A stretch of DNA of 64,000 nucleotides from Antedon bifida (lineage: Eukaryota; Echinodermata; Crinoidea; Comatulida; Antedonidae). This document shows, piece by piece, positions 42,301-57,300 of the stretch. The DNA lies in the NCBI GenBank assembly GCA_963402885.1, contig OY727101.1:12286917-12350916 (forward strand). The letters are read 5' to 3'. The notes beneath the pieces are model-generated. The model saw nothing but the letters and a program-made list of their open reading frames with translations, had not been told where the DNA came from and ran no database searches. Each line of letters begins with the position of its first letter. The stretch's first letter is position 1. The position numbers and the translations under genes were made by a program.

Positions 42301-45300
42301 TGACAAGTTGATCACCTAAAATAATAAATCTTAAAAAACAAAAATAAAATATAAATACAATTTCCTTATCTTTAGCTGTAAAAAGAAATACATTCATATC
42401 ACTGGATGGTGTGGAGTTTCTATGCCTATCATATCATAGTATTAAATAAATAAATAATTATAGTAAATGAATAAATACACGGTATATAAATTCCATCTCC
42501 AGTTTAAAATATCAATATTTTTAAAAAGAAATCCAATCCAGATTGCTATTTTTATTCTCGTTACCTGCTATCACCTGCAGATAAAAAATAATGTATTTTG
42601 AATTATAATTGATAATATTCATGATGATACTCTGAGTGCTATTTTGGTGCATTGACTTAAGCATGTATCACTGACAATAACTTATACATAATTATTATTT
42701 CTCGCTCGATAGTGTGTATGTAGTAGAGAAGTGCCTCTAGTGTCATATGATAGTTCAGCCTGTTTTAGTCTATTTTTAGTCTTTTGGTAATAGCTAGAAG
42801 CTTTGCTAACGGTCTGTTGCTTTTATTCCATTTGCAGAATAAATTTTATTCTTATTTATTAGAGGAGAGAAAAATAAAATTGAAAAGGCTGTATGCCTTT
42901 ATTTGTGATGACCTGAGGATTTTATCTTCATGGCTTGTTGATATCTTTACGTGATGTGCATGCAAACTTTCATCCTTCCTCACCATCATCATCATCCTCC
43001 CTCACCATTATCATCATTCTCCCTCACCATCATCATCATTCTCCCTCACCATCATCATCATCCTTCTCCCTCACCATAATCATCATCCTTCTCCCTCACC
43101 ATCATCATCCTCCTCCCTCACCATCATCATCATCTTCCCTCACCATCATCATCCTCCTCCCTCACCATCATCATCCTCCTCCCTCACCATCATCATCCTC
43201 CTCCCTCACCATCATCATCCTCCTCCCTCACCATCATCATCATCCTCCTCCTCACCATCATCATCATCCTCCTCCTCATCATCATCCTTCCTCCTCATCA
43301 TCATCCTCCTTCCTCTCCATCATCATCCTCCTCCTCCCTCACCATCATCATCCTCCTCCTCCCTCACCATCATCATCCTCCTCCCTCACCATCATCATCC
43401 TCCTCCTCACCATCATCCTCTTCCTCACCATCATCCTCCTGCCTCACCATCATCATCATCCTTCCTCACCATCATCATCCTCATTCCTTACCATCATCAT
43501 CCTCCTCCCTCACTTCACCATCATCATCATCCTTCCTCCTTCCTCACCATCATCCTCCTCCTTCCTCACCATCATCATCATCCTCATCCTTCCTCATCAT
43601 CATCATCATCATCCTCCTCCTTCTGAGCACCATCATCATCCTCCTCCCTCATCATCATCATCCTCCTCTCTCACCATCATCATCATACTCCTCTCTCACC
43701 ATCATCATCCTCCTCCTCTCTCACCATCATCATCCTCCTCCCTCACCATCATCATCCTCCTCCCTCACCATCATCATCCTCCTCCCTCTCCATCATCATC
43801 CTCCTCATCATCATCATCCTCCTTCCTCATCATCCTCCTCCCTCTCCATCATCATCCTCCTCCTCACCATCATCATCCTCCCTCATCATCATCCTCCTCT
43901 CTCACCCTCCTCTCTCACCATCATCATCATCATCCTCCTCCTTCGCAATCATCATCCTCCTCCCTCGCAATCATCATCCTCCCTCTCCTCCTCACCATCA
44001 TCCTCCCTCATCATCATCCTCTTCCCTAATCATCATCCTCCCTCATCATCATCCTCTTCTCTCATCATCATCCTTCTTCCTCATCCTCCTTCCTCATCAT
44101 CCTCATCCTCCTTCCTCATCATCATCATCATCCTCCTTCATCACCATCATCATCCCCCTCCCTCACCATCATCATCCTTCCTCACCATCACATCAATCAT
44201 CAAATCAATGTATATTTATGTTTGTCATACCTATATTATCATAATAATTTTGTTTATAAATTATGTTAAAAAATGTTCAATCTTTTAATTGTTATTGTTA
44301 ATGATAGCATATTAAAAAACTATATTAATATTGAACATCTCTTTACAGTCGTATTTTTCAGATTATAACCATCTTTCTGTATGCAGCATTCACATTTTTA
44401 GTATTTGTACAAGCTGGTGTATTAACGCGAGGACTAAATCGATTCTGTGACGGCTTAACGTCTGGAGACATGGGAAGTCATATAGAATCGTAAGAATGCT
44501 TTTTTTATTTTCCTTAATGCCTCAGTGGTCTAATGCTTAAGACAGTTGCATATCAAGCAGAAGGTTCTGAATTTTAATATTGCAACCAAAACATATAATA
44601 TAATGCGTGTATGTTTGTGATACAAAATCCAAGGTTAATGTCACCGGTGATGACCAACTACTTCACAAAAATTGCCAAACTACACCTAAACACAAGATCC
44701 TAGGTCCTTGGTCGTCGTAAAGCAAAAGCTCCCTATTCATCATTAATTCTATACAGTTAAACATTATATGCAGTAGATTCCTTGTGGTACGCCAGCCAGT
44801 GGCCCTAGGCTATGATATGCAGACATGTCTAGCATATTGCGGTATATAACTCTACTCCACTACTAATATAATACAACTATTGCCCGAAGGGTATCTTATC
44901 TTGACTAATTATGTTGTATGCATACAATCACAATGGCCTCCGTGCTCGGTACCTGTATAAAAATCTAGCGTCCTTGTGCTGTTAGAAATTTAGTTATGTC
45001 CCTTCAACCACCGTTACTAAATATAGTTCAGCATGGTAACATGTTCAGCATGGTATTCATGATAAATACTTTCGTGCAGTTATTTTAATTTTTATTTAAA
45101 CTTTGGATATTTCTTCTGGAATAACCGTCATTTGGTAGTCAATGGCTGGTACAAATTAATACTTGTTTTTTCAGTTGTCAAGAATCACAAGATCTTGTTC
45201 GTTGGAAAGGTCTTAAAGGATCTGATTTCTATTCAATGTTAAAGAAAACACAGGTAAATCAATTATATATTTATTATACTAACTTCCATTTACATAAAGG

Positions 45301-48300
45301 AGTGTGTCGAGCATGAAAATGAGCGCAAATATCAGAATACGTCACAAATGTAAAGGTAACCGCAAATGTCAAGGCATGCCACCTACAATTTATTTAAAAA
45401 CTGCATGTCAAGACCTTAATGTCTACAATTTGTTTTATAAATTATCCATTATCACAAATATAAAAACATATCAACCGCAAATCTAATAATAAAGTATCCA
45501 AGTTTTGTCACACCCTGTTGAAATGTCATAATTACACTGGGATTATTCCCCCTACTACTATCTTAAAAGATGAGGATGATTCTCTCTTCTCAAAGTTTTT
45601 AAAATGTATGTACACAGAAGCAACAGCTTTTCGTCAGTCCACATATCTAACTAAATACTGTAGCATGGAACATATCTTTTCATCAGAAGTCTCATTTAAA
45701 AAAATATGTTTCTTTAAAAAAAAAAATATTCACTACTTCATTCTGTCAGAATGGGGCAGAATGAGAGTAGTGTTGTTTTGCTCACAAAGTACTCCATTGT
45801 TGTTTGCCTTTATTCTAAAACTGATCAGCTCCATTGTTGATAATCAGTATTACACATCTGATCTACTAAAATTGTATGCAGTTTTGTACACAAACGAAGG
45901 AGTTTACAGAAATACTGTAGGCCTTCTTAGAGCCACATCTGAGTGTTAGCCTTTCAGTTCTGTAGTAATTAATCGGATATTCAATCTTCATGGATTGTTG
46001 ATGTCTTTACGTGATGTGCATGCAAACTTTTAAAGAGCAGCTTATTACCAGTGAAACACAGTGGCTATATCAACATAATAAATATCAACATAATAAATAT
46101 TGATAATTGTAGGCTAAAAATTAACTTTTATGTTGAATTTGTCGTTGCAGGCAATATTGAAGTAGAGTGTTTTAGGCTTACTAAAATCAATTTCATGGTA
46201 AAAGATTTGCCAACCAATACCAAATTCTGAAAAGCATAAACTCTCCCAAAACCATACTTTTCGTGAAAAGTTATCATTAAAAACACATTCAGAATACTCT
46301 ATCCATACTAGATTTTCTAGAAAATTAGAAATACTGATATTGTTCAGCCTAAGGGAGTCCAGTATTGGAAGAGTTGACATGATGGAGAGTCTTTAATTGA
46401 TAATGTCAATTTCTCAATGACTTTTCCCTAATCACTGTGGGTGTTGTCTCAAATCAGAATATTACTGTAATCTCTTTAACTACAAATCATGGATTATGTC
46501 AATATAAGGAAATGTATTTTAATTGTTTCCAAATGCGGGAATATGAATCTAATTGTCTTCAATCAGTGAAGTGGAAGTTATCAAGTTGTCTCTCAGTGAA
46601 GAGAAAGTTCCTTTTCTAGTGTCCTTCCATGAGTTCATACATACATAAGTTCAACTAAGTATGAGTATAACCTAAGAATGGATATGAATGATGTAAAAAG
46701 AATATGAATATTATAAAAATAGGTAAATCATAATAAAATAAACTGAATTGGCACAAGTTTTAAGGTTTGTGCAAAAAAATTGTTCAATAACATCTTCAAA
46801 ACCTGTTTGATGAAGTAACAGACAGAGTACATAATAAAAAGTACTTGTAATAACATAAACTATGCATTTAACGTAAACTATAAATACACTCACATACAAC
46901 GTTCCCTCAGGAACATTCCTTCTCTAGCTCAAACTAATATTGATAGACAGAATAAAAACAATGCAACTAGGCCTAGATTATTACCTTACAATAGAGCTAA
47001 CTGATCCTACACCAGATGGGCAGCTTGGGCAGTTCAACCCACTGAATCAAACACTAGATAAGCTAAAGGTTTAAATGATTGTAAAATCACTAGTTGAATG
47101 AGAACTGAAGAAGAAATTGATATATATTCTCTGTTATGCTTTCCATTAATTAATTTATGAAACAAAAATAAAATTAATGTGATTATAACTGGCTCACTTT
47201 CTTCAATTATACTAGTTTGGGCAGTTCTTGTTTTCTAAATTCTCAATCTGCCATTGGTAGCACTTCTCAATATCTGTTGCGGCCAAATGCAATAAGTATG
47301 AATGTTTAGGGTAGAATCAATCATACCAAATAAAAAACACTGTCCCTATTTTTGTTGATTGTAATGCAGCTGTTTAAGTAGAGAACGCTTTGCCAAAATA
47401 TACACACTATGTGGTAGTTGCCCAGGTGTGAGGTGAATAGGTTTTAAATAGCAACAACATATAAAATATATTAACCATAGAAACATGTTACTAAAGGAGG
47501 CATTTTCACAGATTAGACATAGATACAGTACCACCTGATTACCTTTATCCATCATTAATCTGTGAAACATTTTACTCAAATTAGATTACTTTAGTATTTT
47601 TAGAAATAGAGAAACAATTATTGGACAAGTACTGTGATGGTCATGGCATTTTGTGTTTGTTAAACTTTTACTTAAAGATGTATTGTCCCTTGAAACACAA
47701 AAAAATGAAGGTCAAAATATCTTAAATTTAAATTAAATATCAAAGTAATATTAAAGTTATTCACTTTAAGTCGAAAATTCGAGCCAAAAACAACAAGTTT
47801 ACGTAATTAACAGGTAAATTAATTTAATTACATTTCTTCTGGAAAATCGTCGCAAGTGAAAGTAAACAAAGATTTCAAACCACGAGTATGCATTATGCAT
47901 GATGCTAATTAGGATTGTTTACAACTCGTCACAGTTGAGAAGGTGTTTTCACACAGATCTCGAGGAAATTTTATGATTATTCATACAGAGTAGCCAAACA
48001 AGCGCGTTGCATTATGAGATATGTTTTGATCGAAAACTTTGACTAGAAGTCAAAGTTATTTTTTGAACAAAAAAACGTCTGTATTTCAGTTAAATGATTT
48101 TTTTTTTGACTAGTTTTTGGTGAAAGTTAATAACTATTATGATACTTCAAAATGACAAACCTTTTTTCGAAATATTAAAAAAAAAAATTTGGGGGAATTA
48201 GTCAAAGGGACAATACATCTTTAAGCGGAGTGCCCTGCCATGGTGTAGGAACAACCACATTGGGCATTTTGTACAAGATGTTTAATTTTCAACTTAATTT

Positions 48301-51300
48301 GATGTAAATTAAAAAATATGACATAGTAAATTCTGTGTGTGTATTTACATCGTTTTTAAAAAAATAAGCTGTAATGTATAAGAAGAGCTATCAGTTTAAT
48401 ATGGTGGTGCTTACACATTTGATTTGCCTTTATTTTGAAAATAGCTTAACATTATTAAAGCTTTTGACATAGAATAGATATTTAAAGAAAATTGTTCAGG
48501 ATAGGCATACAGTAAAATCATAGTGTATTAAACGATAAAAAGTAATAAAATAAATATAATAGAATAATTATTATAAATGATATTCATTATAATTTTTAAA
48601 TAATAGCTTAATCAAGTCATTAAAAAAATAAGACTTAATATCCCTTGCACTTTGATCTTTTTCTGAATTTATAGTAGTAAGTAATTTTGAGCGTTATGCA
48701 TTTATACATGTTTACAGTCATCATTAGCTTTAGCTTCATGCTATAATGATAGTTCTATTTTCCAATAGTATTAAACGTGTCAGATTTACGGTATGTAGCC
48801 ATTAATCTGTTGCATTTGATAATATATTTATAAATGACCCAGAATTTAGTCAACATGTTCACATTTATAGTAGAATCAGCTATTATGCTTAATACATGAT
48901 TCTATAATTTTACCATCAATCTTGTCACAAATTTACTCTACAGTATACAAGATTAAGTAGGTGACAATATGATTGATACCAAGTTCCGCAACATGCCTTT
49001 GTCACGCAATAGTATGGGAATTTCGCTAAAAAAAATGAACAAAATAATTTTAATAATTTTTAATTCCAAATCTGCGACTAGTTGTATCCCATTTCTGTTG
49101 AGCAAGAGAATACAGTTTAGCTGCAAACTGTCACTATCAGCATTGTCATCATTAACATGGTCACCAATCTTCATGATATATGACCAACTACATTGGTGGC
49201 TATACATCATGCTTATTTAGCATTGATAACATTAATTATATTAATAATTTGTTAGTTATGAACTCATTAAATAGCCCCACATATATTCAAATAATTTATC
49301 TTCACCAAATGGTCAACAAAATTAACTGTTAGTGTTAACTATTATCCTAGTTTTTATAATATAATGGTGGTGTAACCACCTCATACTCGCATCTGCCGCA
49401 AAAGCATTCTTCAATGATGTAGTATGGATATGCATAGGTATTACCATCAGGGCACATCAATGTAATAGCATTTGTAGAGACTGCTGGCTTGCAACATTCA
49501 CAATATGCATCAACATATAGCAACTCAGGTAGGGCATCAGCCGTAGAGTTGCAGCGTCCTTGACACATTGTATGTTGTACAGAACCCTGTGCCACACATC
49601 CATCAACTTCATAGCTCACGTACCACTCTGCAAAGCTCTAGAGTTTCTGAAGTTGAAATTTTACAATTCTGTACACTTTTTTTAAATTACACATAAACCA
49701 TTTCAAAAACGTAAAATAATTTACCGCATTTATTTGAATAAACGCATTCATTCAGTGGAGGCGTTTATTTTGTTTGGGTATAATATTAATGTATAATAAT
49801 CACAAAAATACCTACAGTACCAGATATGAAAAAATAAAACACAGTATATCAAGAAGTGATAACATAAAGTGGCGTTTATTCCAAATGATGTTCTATGGGG
49901 GTGCTTATTCCAGGAAGGCGGTGTTTTTTATTCACAGGTTAGAACACCTGTGCGTTTTTCAAAATTTAGGTAATAAATGAATAAATAAGAGATATAAACT
50001 ATTATGGCAATATTATGAATCTAATTTAAATGATTGAACAGATTATTCATTTATTGATATTTATTTTATTTCATTTCAAGGACGTATAAAATAAAAATAC
50101 ATAACATTGAAAAAGCTGAGTTGAAATGGAAACAAGCCAAACAGAAAAAAAAGCAAAAAGCTTTTTACAACAAAAAAAATTATAAATGTAACAGAATATA
50201 AAATGTTGTATTAAATATGTAATACATTATAAAAGTATTATTATGTTCTGTAGCATGCTGTAGTTACTGTATTAACACAAAATAAAAATGTCTTTTATAA
50301 TTTCTATAATTTTGTAGGTATTGGTTGCTAAAGTTATAGGCTATCATACTTACCACATTTAGGACAACACACACCTTCTGTGTATCTTAAGGTACTACCC
50401 TAATAACAAACCAAAAAGTCAATTGATAAATTACCGTATGCTAAATTCTTGACTTATACAGTATCCTTATTTTCCTTTGCTAATCCACAAAAAATGACCA
50501 GGTTTAAATGACTTTTCAACATGATCCAAACTGTCATATTATCAAACCATCAACATTTGTGATAGGTGGTGCAAAGAAGGGATAATTAGTTGGATTTAAT
50601 TTAATTGATTATTCCTGTTGGTAAAATTTCATTAAATTGAATTGAAAAGATTCTCCGACTCATGCATTTTAAATAAATTGTGGACCTAAATTCAATTTAA
50701 CATATTTCAGTATGTTTTGCAACTGTTTGTAGAACAGAAAGAGTGTACTAAAAGTCACAGACCAGAGAAAATTTGTATAATACCAAAATATCGAACAAAT
50801 ATTCTATCAGGTATTCTGGTGCAAAGTTGTGGAATGATACCCAGATGATTTAAGGTTTTTAACAAAAATGAAAAAGAAAGATTATTATTTGTTTGTTTAA
50901 GATATTTATTGTTATGTTTCTAAACGAAAATTATATTTGGAAGAAAGTTTTGAAAAGGTATTATAAGCTTAGAAAGGTTGCCCTTATTGATTTAACTATT
51001 TTCAATGTCTAGGGTCTGACTTGACTAGCTGTGACTGTTTTTTTAGCCCTTCCCATGACTTACTATGTTTTTATTCATGTTTACAATGTTTATAATTTAT
51101 TTTTGGGGGGAAAAATGTAAAATAAAGAAAGAAGGTATCTACAAGTTTAGACCATAAAAAGTTAATGTTTTTTTTAATTTGTTTAAAGTTGAGCCCTCTC
51201 TTATAAAGCAGTCCAATCTACAGTAATAGAGTTCTTCCTAGATACTGTATATGGTGGTAGTGTTTGTTTTGTTCTACCTACTCCAAGTAGCAATATTTAC

Positions 51301-54300
51301 CTCTTCACATGTATAATCGCATTGAGTCATGCTGGTTGTAACACCTTGGTCCGTACACGTCATTGACTGGCAGGGATTGTTGGTTGGAATGGTTTCACCA
51401 ATCTGAAAATGAAATTGTCATCAATAAAACAATTAGCTTCTGTGTTAATATTTGTACAGATTGATTGAACTTATCTTAAATAATGGCAACTGTGAAAGAT
51501 AGAGGCACTGTAAAGGGGAGTCCTATATTCCTTCTGAATGTAGGGAAATGAGCTGTTATGAGCTCATTGTACTCAGCATGTGGTAAGGTGGCCATTCCTA
51601 TCCACACCACCTTATCCTCTCTAGTATTTTTCAACCAGGTAGTCATTTAAAGCTGCGTAGACTGGGGGTAACCCCATATACTCACATTGTAATTTTGATT
51701 ATTCACAAGGCAGACTGGAAAGAAAAAGAGCACAACTGTTATAACATGCCTGATTGTATTCTTGCAATTTTATTGGTTAATTATGCATCACATGTCATTT
51801 GGCATTAGCCCTGCCTAACTGAAAAGTGATATCTAATGGTGATAATTAATGCACTCTAACTTGTTGTGCGCGTTGTCTATAACTCTCCTACTCCGCGTCC
51901 AAAGTTGAAGTCACTGCCTTTAACATTCGTCAATGATTTATATATCACTTTGATTCAATTCAATAACATCTATATGTAACATCTGTGAGGAGGGTATCCC
52001 ATGCTGAACTCTAGTTAATGAGGTCAATATAAAACGGGATAGGGCTATCAGAAAATCGTTTAGTGCAGGTAGTCAGACGTGACATGTTATTACGTGATTA
52101 TTTAAAATAAATTGAATAAAAGTAGGTAACAATAATGAATGTTTTGTATTCATTGAATGGAGAGGATATTTCTTCAATGAAAAATTGACTGCTCTATTTA
52201 TAACTCAGCTCCGCCTCATTAAATAATCAGTCAATTAATTTTTCGACCGACCAACCAGCTATACTTTCCTAGTATGTCTAAAAAAATTAGGCAGCATCAG
52301 AACAAAGCAAAGAAAAAAGTTCTTGATACCTAATCATAATTGTTGACTGGCTCAATTTTTGGTGCGGCTTAACTCAGGTCTTAGACTAATTAAGATAAAG
52401 TAGAGTGTAGTTTATGTGCAAGATGGTTTAGTTACTGTAATTAGCCAGCCGCTTAATTAGCCACTAGACTTAGTAGCTGTCTGGCCTCTCCAAACTTTCA
52501 TAAATAAATAAATACCTGAGGCTGTTGTAGCTCTTGCAAAAAGGCATAATAATATAAATATTTGCATGATTTTTTCCAAAAATGTGTTCTGCCACATTCT
52601 TTCAAGCGACTACTACGATTTATTGAACTCTGGTATTAAACCTACCGTTTTGTTTTACAATTTTTAAATGTATTATGACTTTAAAAATCACAATAAAAAA
52701 TTCATCATCAAAGGCCATCTGAGTGATTGAGAGTGACTAGGTAATAACTCTAATTTGCATGTGAATGAACAGCTGAATTATTAGCATAGATAGATCAAGT
52801 CCTTTTTTTATATCATTGTTATATAACATCTTTTAAATTTTTTTAATTCAATATTTCACTCCGAGGCTCCTCACAAGGCACAGCCTCTAGCAGCATTTAA
52901 CAAATCTGAGCTTAGCAACAGAAGGGGGACAATAACAGAATAAGAAATAAATTCTAAATAGTAATTTTTTTGGTTTACTAAACTAACTAAATATTTCTGG
53001 ACACAATTAAATAAAATTAAATTTTGAATATTTGAAAGAATAGTTGGTCCAAAAATATTGTAGTAAATAAGAGTAGATTCTTGATCAAGTAAATAATTCA
53101 AAATTCTGTCAACACTGGTAGGGCAAAGCAAAAGAATTTGGAATGGGTACCACATAAACAAATGGGAGACGCAACTAAAACCATATTCATACATACAAGT
53201 GAGAGTTTACTACTATATCCAAAACGAAATCCATACTTATAGATCATGATTTTTTTTTTCTTCAGGTACAGTCATTTTATGATCACATCTTTTTTAAACT
53301 AGCATACATGTACCTACATTATCTTTTTACATAATCTGATAGTTTTTTCTTGTCTCGCAATCATTATTCATAATGTTAAAGGTCTAGATAGCAACCAAGC
53401 GCATCTCGACAAACATAAGGTTATTTTCCCTGCCGTACTTCCCATAAATTTAACGTTTAATGGTAATTCAACAGTCATTGTTATTGAAATATGGTAATTA
53501 AAGCACATCATATATAGAAAATACAAATGTTGGTTTTATCAAAAATGATTTATGTTTGTATTCCATAATATGAAAATTAATAATGTCTTTATCGGATAAC
53601 AAAACAATATTGTTACTTGTAGTAATTAAAATTACAATATTGTATATAAAAAATCAGTAAAATCTTTTTACCATAGCATTTATAATTATTATCTACCTTT
53701 TAACTCTTTCACTGCGTATACCCGGTACTACCGGGTATAAACAGACGTCGTTGAAATACGTATACACGGTAATACCGGGTATGGGCAAAACAATGATTTA
53801 ATCGTATTTGCCTATAATATATAGCACCCTCTATATTTGTTCGATGAACTTGAATATTTTTGCAAGTCATTAAAAAATTTTTCCAGCAAAAAAAACGGCC
53901 CTCTATAGTTGTATTATCGTCTTGAAAATCATGCGCCCTCTATAGTTATATTATATATAGTATAGTATATATAATAGTATTCTATCTTGGAAAGTTGTTT
54001 TGAGTAGCGTAATGGCGGCCATTTTGAAAGTAACCAAAATTTACCAGCCCCAATAGGGCAACATTGTGTTTATCACAACACGCAAAAAAAAAAATTCTGA
54101 AACAATAGTTAGTTTTTGTACTATAGTGAATTTTTGGAAAATGTCATTATTTTCACGATTTTGCCCCAAAACTTTGATTTGTGCATAATTTTTATAAAAC
54201 AATAAAAATAATTCAATTTTTTTTTATATTTTTATTTGTTATACATATCTTCATCAATATCCAGTTGGAAAAACATATTCCATAAGAATTTCTTATAGAA

Positions 54301-57300
54301 AATATAGTTTTTATTATTGATTCGATAAAAAACACGAAATCCAAAATACATGTAATGACGTCACATGACGTCATCAATATGCAAATGACTTTTTTTTTTA
54401 TACCTAACTGTAGACTAACCCTTTGCCCATCACACACCACAAAAATAATTACACAATTATCTCAATTAGTATTTTTTTGCAATTTATTAAAATACCATAT
54501 GTTTTTCTTAAATATATATTACGCACAGAGGTGGGAATAATGCTCCGCAGTGAAAGGGTTAATGTCACCTTCATCATAATTTTCACCTTCATAGTCTATT
54601 TCAGGCTTAGCTTACCTGGATAAACCAACAATAGCCCCTTCTCCTCGAAGAGCGAGATATAACTCGAAAAGTAGAAGTTTTCATTGAATCCCCCTCTCCA
54701 CAAATAGTATAGTCCATGAACTATGTCCTCAAGTGGGAGCCTGCCCACAAACCACCATCATCATTTCTTTTCGAGACATGAAAGAGTTAACATGTCTTCA
54801 AAGAGCTTGCACAGTTTCTTGCTGTTGCAATAGAGTTTTAATACTGAGACTGCTGCTATATGAAGCTAAGTAGTTTTTCTTGATTAGAAAGATTCATTGA
54901 ACTTTGAAATGTCAATAAAATGACTTTAGCAAGCATTTTTGTGAATGTTTTCACTTAGGCCAACTGGCTGAAATGTTTGCAGTACCATAGTGGCCAGGCC
55001 TAATTCTAGCAGGACAGCTTGTCTACTGTCTAACATAGTGGTTTAGGCTTATTGTAGGATCTGGCCTCCTGAGTTTCTTAAATTTGATTCATGTTCTCAT
55101 AGGGGGCCTAGGCCTAGATCTTGCAGGGTCAGATGTTGCCCATGCATGTTGCCTAACAATAACATTATGGCTAGACATAATTTTGTAGGGCCTAGCTGAA
55201 ACTTATAGGAGGCCTAGGCCTACATACTGCAGGATCAAAGATCTTGTCTATGCACCCGCTGCGGCCTCTGCGGTCCCGGGGGTGAATGAGATTTCTCCGG
55301 TGTTACTGCAAGCCATCATTGCATATACCGATATGGGGGGAGGAAGGTCTGCAGGCGTAAGTGAAGCAATATCTTGTCTTCTGCCTACACAGAATCCTCT
55401 TTATCACGGAGCTCAAATCAATTTGGTAACGGGCCGTGCGTGCCCATCCATATGAGCGAGTGGCCAAGACAAGATATGCAGTGCTACATCTCATGCTCAT
55501 GCTCCGTCGGGGTACGACTGGCTACGCACATAGTCACTGGCCAGCTTCGTCACACTCGTTCCGTGCTGCCGGCTCAGGATGCGACCATTACAATTGCACC
55601 TCCCGGCAGCTTACCGTCCAAAATCAGACACACTTCACAAAGTGGTTGTAACGAATGCGTTCATTCTCACGCATCTGGTAGCTTGCGGCATTTGATCATG
55701 CAAGGAGACATGCCCACATCAACCGTTTTGAACTGGGCAGTTGAGCGTACGTTGAAAGCTCTCCTACCCCATCTCGCAAATCGCCATGTTCTCGCCAATT
55801 CCATCAATACAACTGTGGTTGCTCACATAAACAGCAAGGGAACATGTGGTCCTCAACACTGTGCTGCCACACATGGACGTTACTAATGTGGTGCACAGAC
55901 CACAGCGTAGAACGCTCAGTGGCCCAAGTTGCGGCCCGACTGAACGTGGAAGCGGGCACTCTGTCCCAACCCACATCTACGTCCTACGGAATGGCGTCTC
56001 CTTCCGTCGATTGCCACCCAAATTTCAACTACTTTGGGCGCCCCACATAGATCTGTTTGCGACGTCTGGCAGCATGCATCTTCCGGCGTTTTGTAGTCGA
56101 TATCAAGATGAACATGCGTGGGCAGTGGATGCCTGTCCATACCATGGGACGGTTTTGGGCTTATGCATTTCCACCAATTTCGATACTGCCGTTGGTCCTG
56201 ACGCACATTCAACGCCATTATTGCCGAGTACTTCTGATAGAGCCATTGGCCACGACAGACGTGGGTTTTCCTGCTCATCAGCCTGCTTTACGATCAGCCT
56301 CTACGTCTCCAGATTCAGGGAGATCTACTGACGCAGGACTGAACTTTGCCAAACCCCGATCCCTCGACCTGATTTTATAGCCACTGTCAGGGATCGGCTC
56401 AGAGTCTCGGGCATTCCAAATGGCCTGGCCGCCCTTCTTGTGGCGAGATCCCGACAGGAACCTTACTCGCCGTCTATAATAGCCGACTAAAACACTATTT
56501 AAATGGTGCAAGCGCCAATAGCTTGACCCTACTAAGGAGAACTGGGTAAAGTCTGCGCCTTCCTGCATTATCTGTTTGAGTCAGACCTGCAGGCCCGCAC
56601 CGTGTCCGGCTATCGGTCTGCCTTGGGTGCTGTAATTCCAACCTTTAAAGACGGCTTGAGCTTACCTACATCTCCTGCAGTTTCAGGTTGCTTTGCGAGA
56701 TGTTTAGAGATCGGCCTCATGTTAAGGCCCTAGTTCCTGTTGAAACGTCAGTATCATACTAGTTCTGATACATCAGTCAGATGCCTTTCGACAAGGCCCA
56801 TTACAATTCTCACCTCTTGGCATTCTTATTGGCAATGAGAAGAAACAACATATGAATGCTGAGGCGTGTTGCACACTCCTCAGATCTGGTTAGGTTTGAG
56901 TGTGGCTAGTATTGATGCTTGATGGCTCGCAGATTGCTGACTGTGTTTATCATTCCCAAATCTACTTATCTTTGGGTGATATATATACATATATATACTT
57001 GTCTCCAGTGAGGGCAGTTAAGTTACAATCCACCGCACTGCCAGAAGGAGTGTCTCAATATCACTGCCTGGGTGCCCCGCACCAGTCAGGCGCAAATTCA
57101 ACAACTGAAAATTGAGTTATGTGCTTTATCAGACACTCCACCACCGGTTCACATGCATCAGTTGTGTGTGATTGCATACGTGTTGTATTCTGGTGGTACC
57201 AGCAAGGTGGCATATACAGTCGGTATTCACTCCCCCACCTATCGAATATCTCCACAAACCTTGCACCAGTAGCCACAGCAGAGCTGAAAGTAATGGATAC

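Larger units (their letters stand above)
45254..49346. other. Left part of intron 4 of copy C
   Basis: Holds a pogo-like fragment (46150-46380), a TTAA MITE (47672-48224) and a 48-bp piece shared with 42927-42975 (at 45987). No gene recognised. Confidence 0.55.

Noticed and set aside
42935-44029. 364-codon Ser/His/Pro-rich ORF
   Set aside because: Pure microsatellite translation inside an intron. No domain, signal or codon pattern of a gene.
45518-45949. 143-residue plus-strand ORF in intron 4 of copy C
   Set aside because: No recognisable family, AT-driven composition, poly-Lys from an A-run, and no splice or promoter support. It could be old transposon sequence, but this cannot be shown.
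52516-52560. Possible extra minus-strand exon ending CAG|GTATTT
   Set aside because: A donor-like site is present, but no acceptor with a convincing Cys-rich reading frame could be defined.
52871-53194. 107-residue minus-strand ORF upstream of the cystine-knot exons
   Set aside because: Few cysteines and no extracellular domain pattern. It does not extend the VWC/cystine-knot gene.
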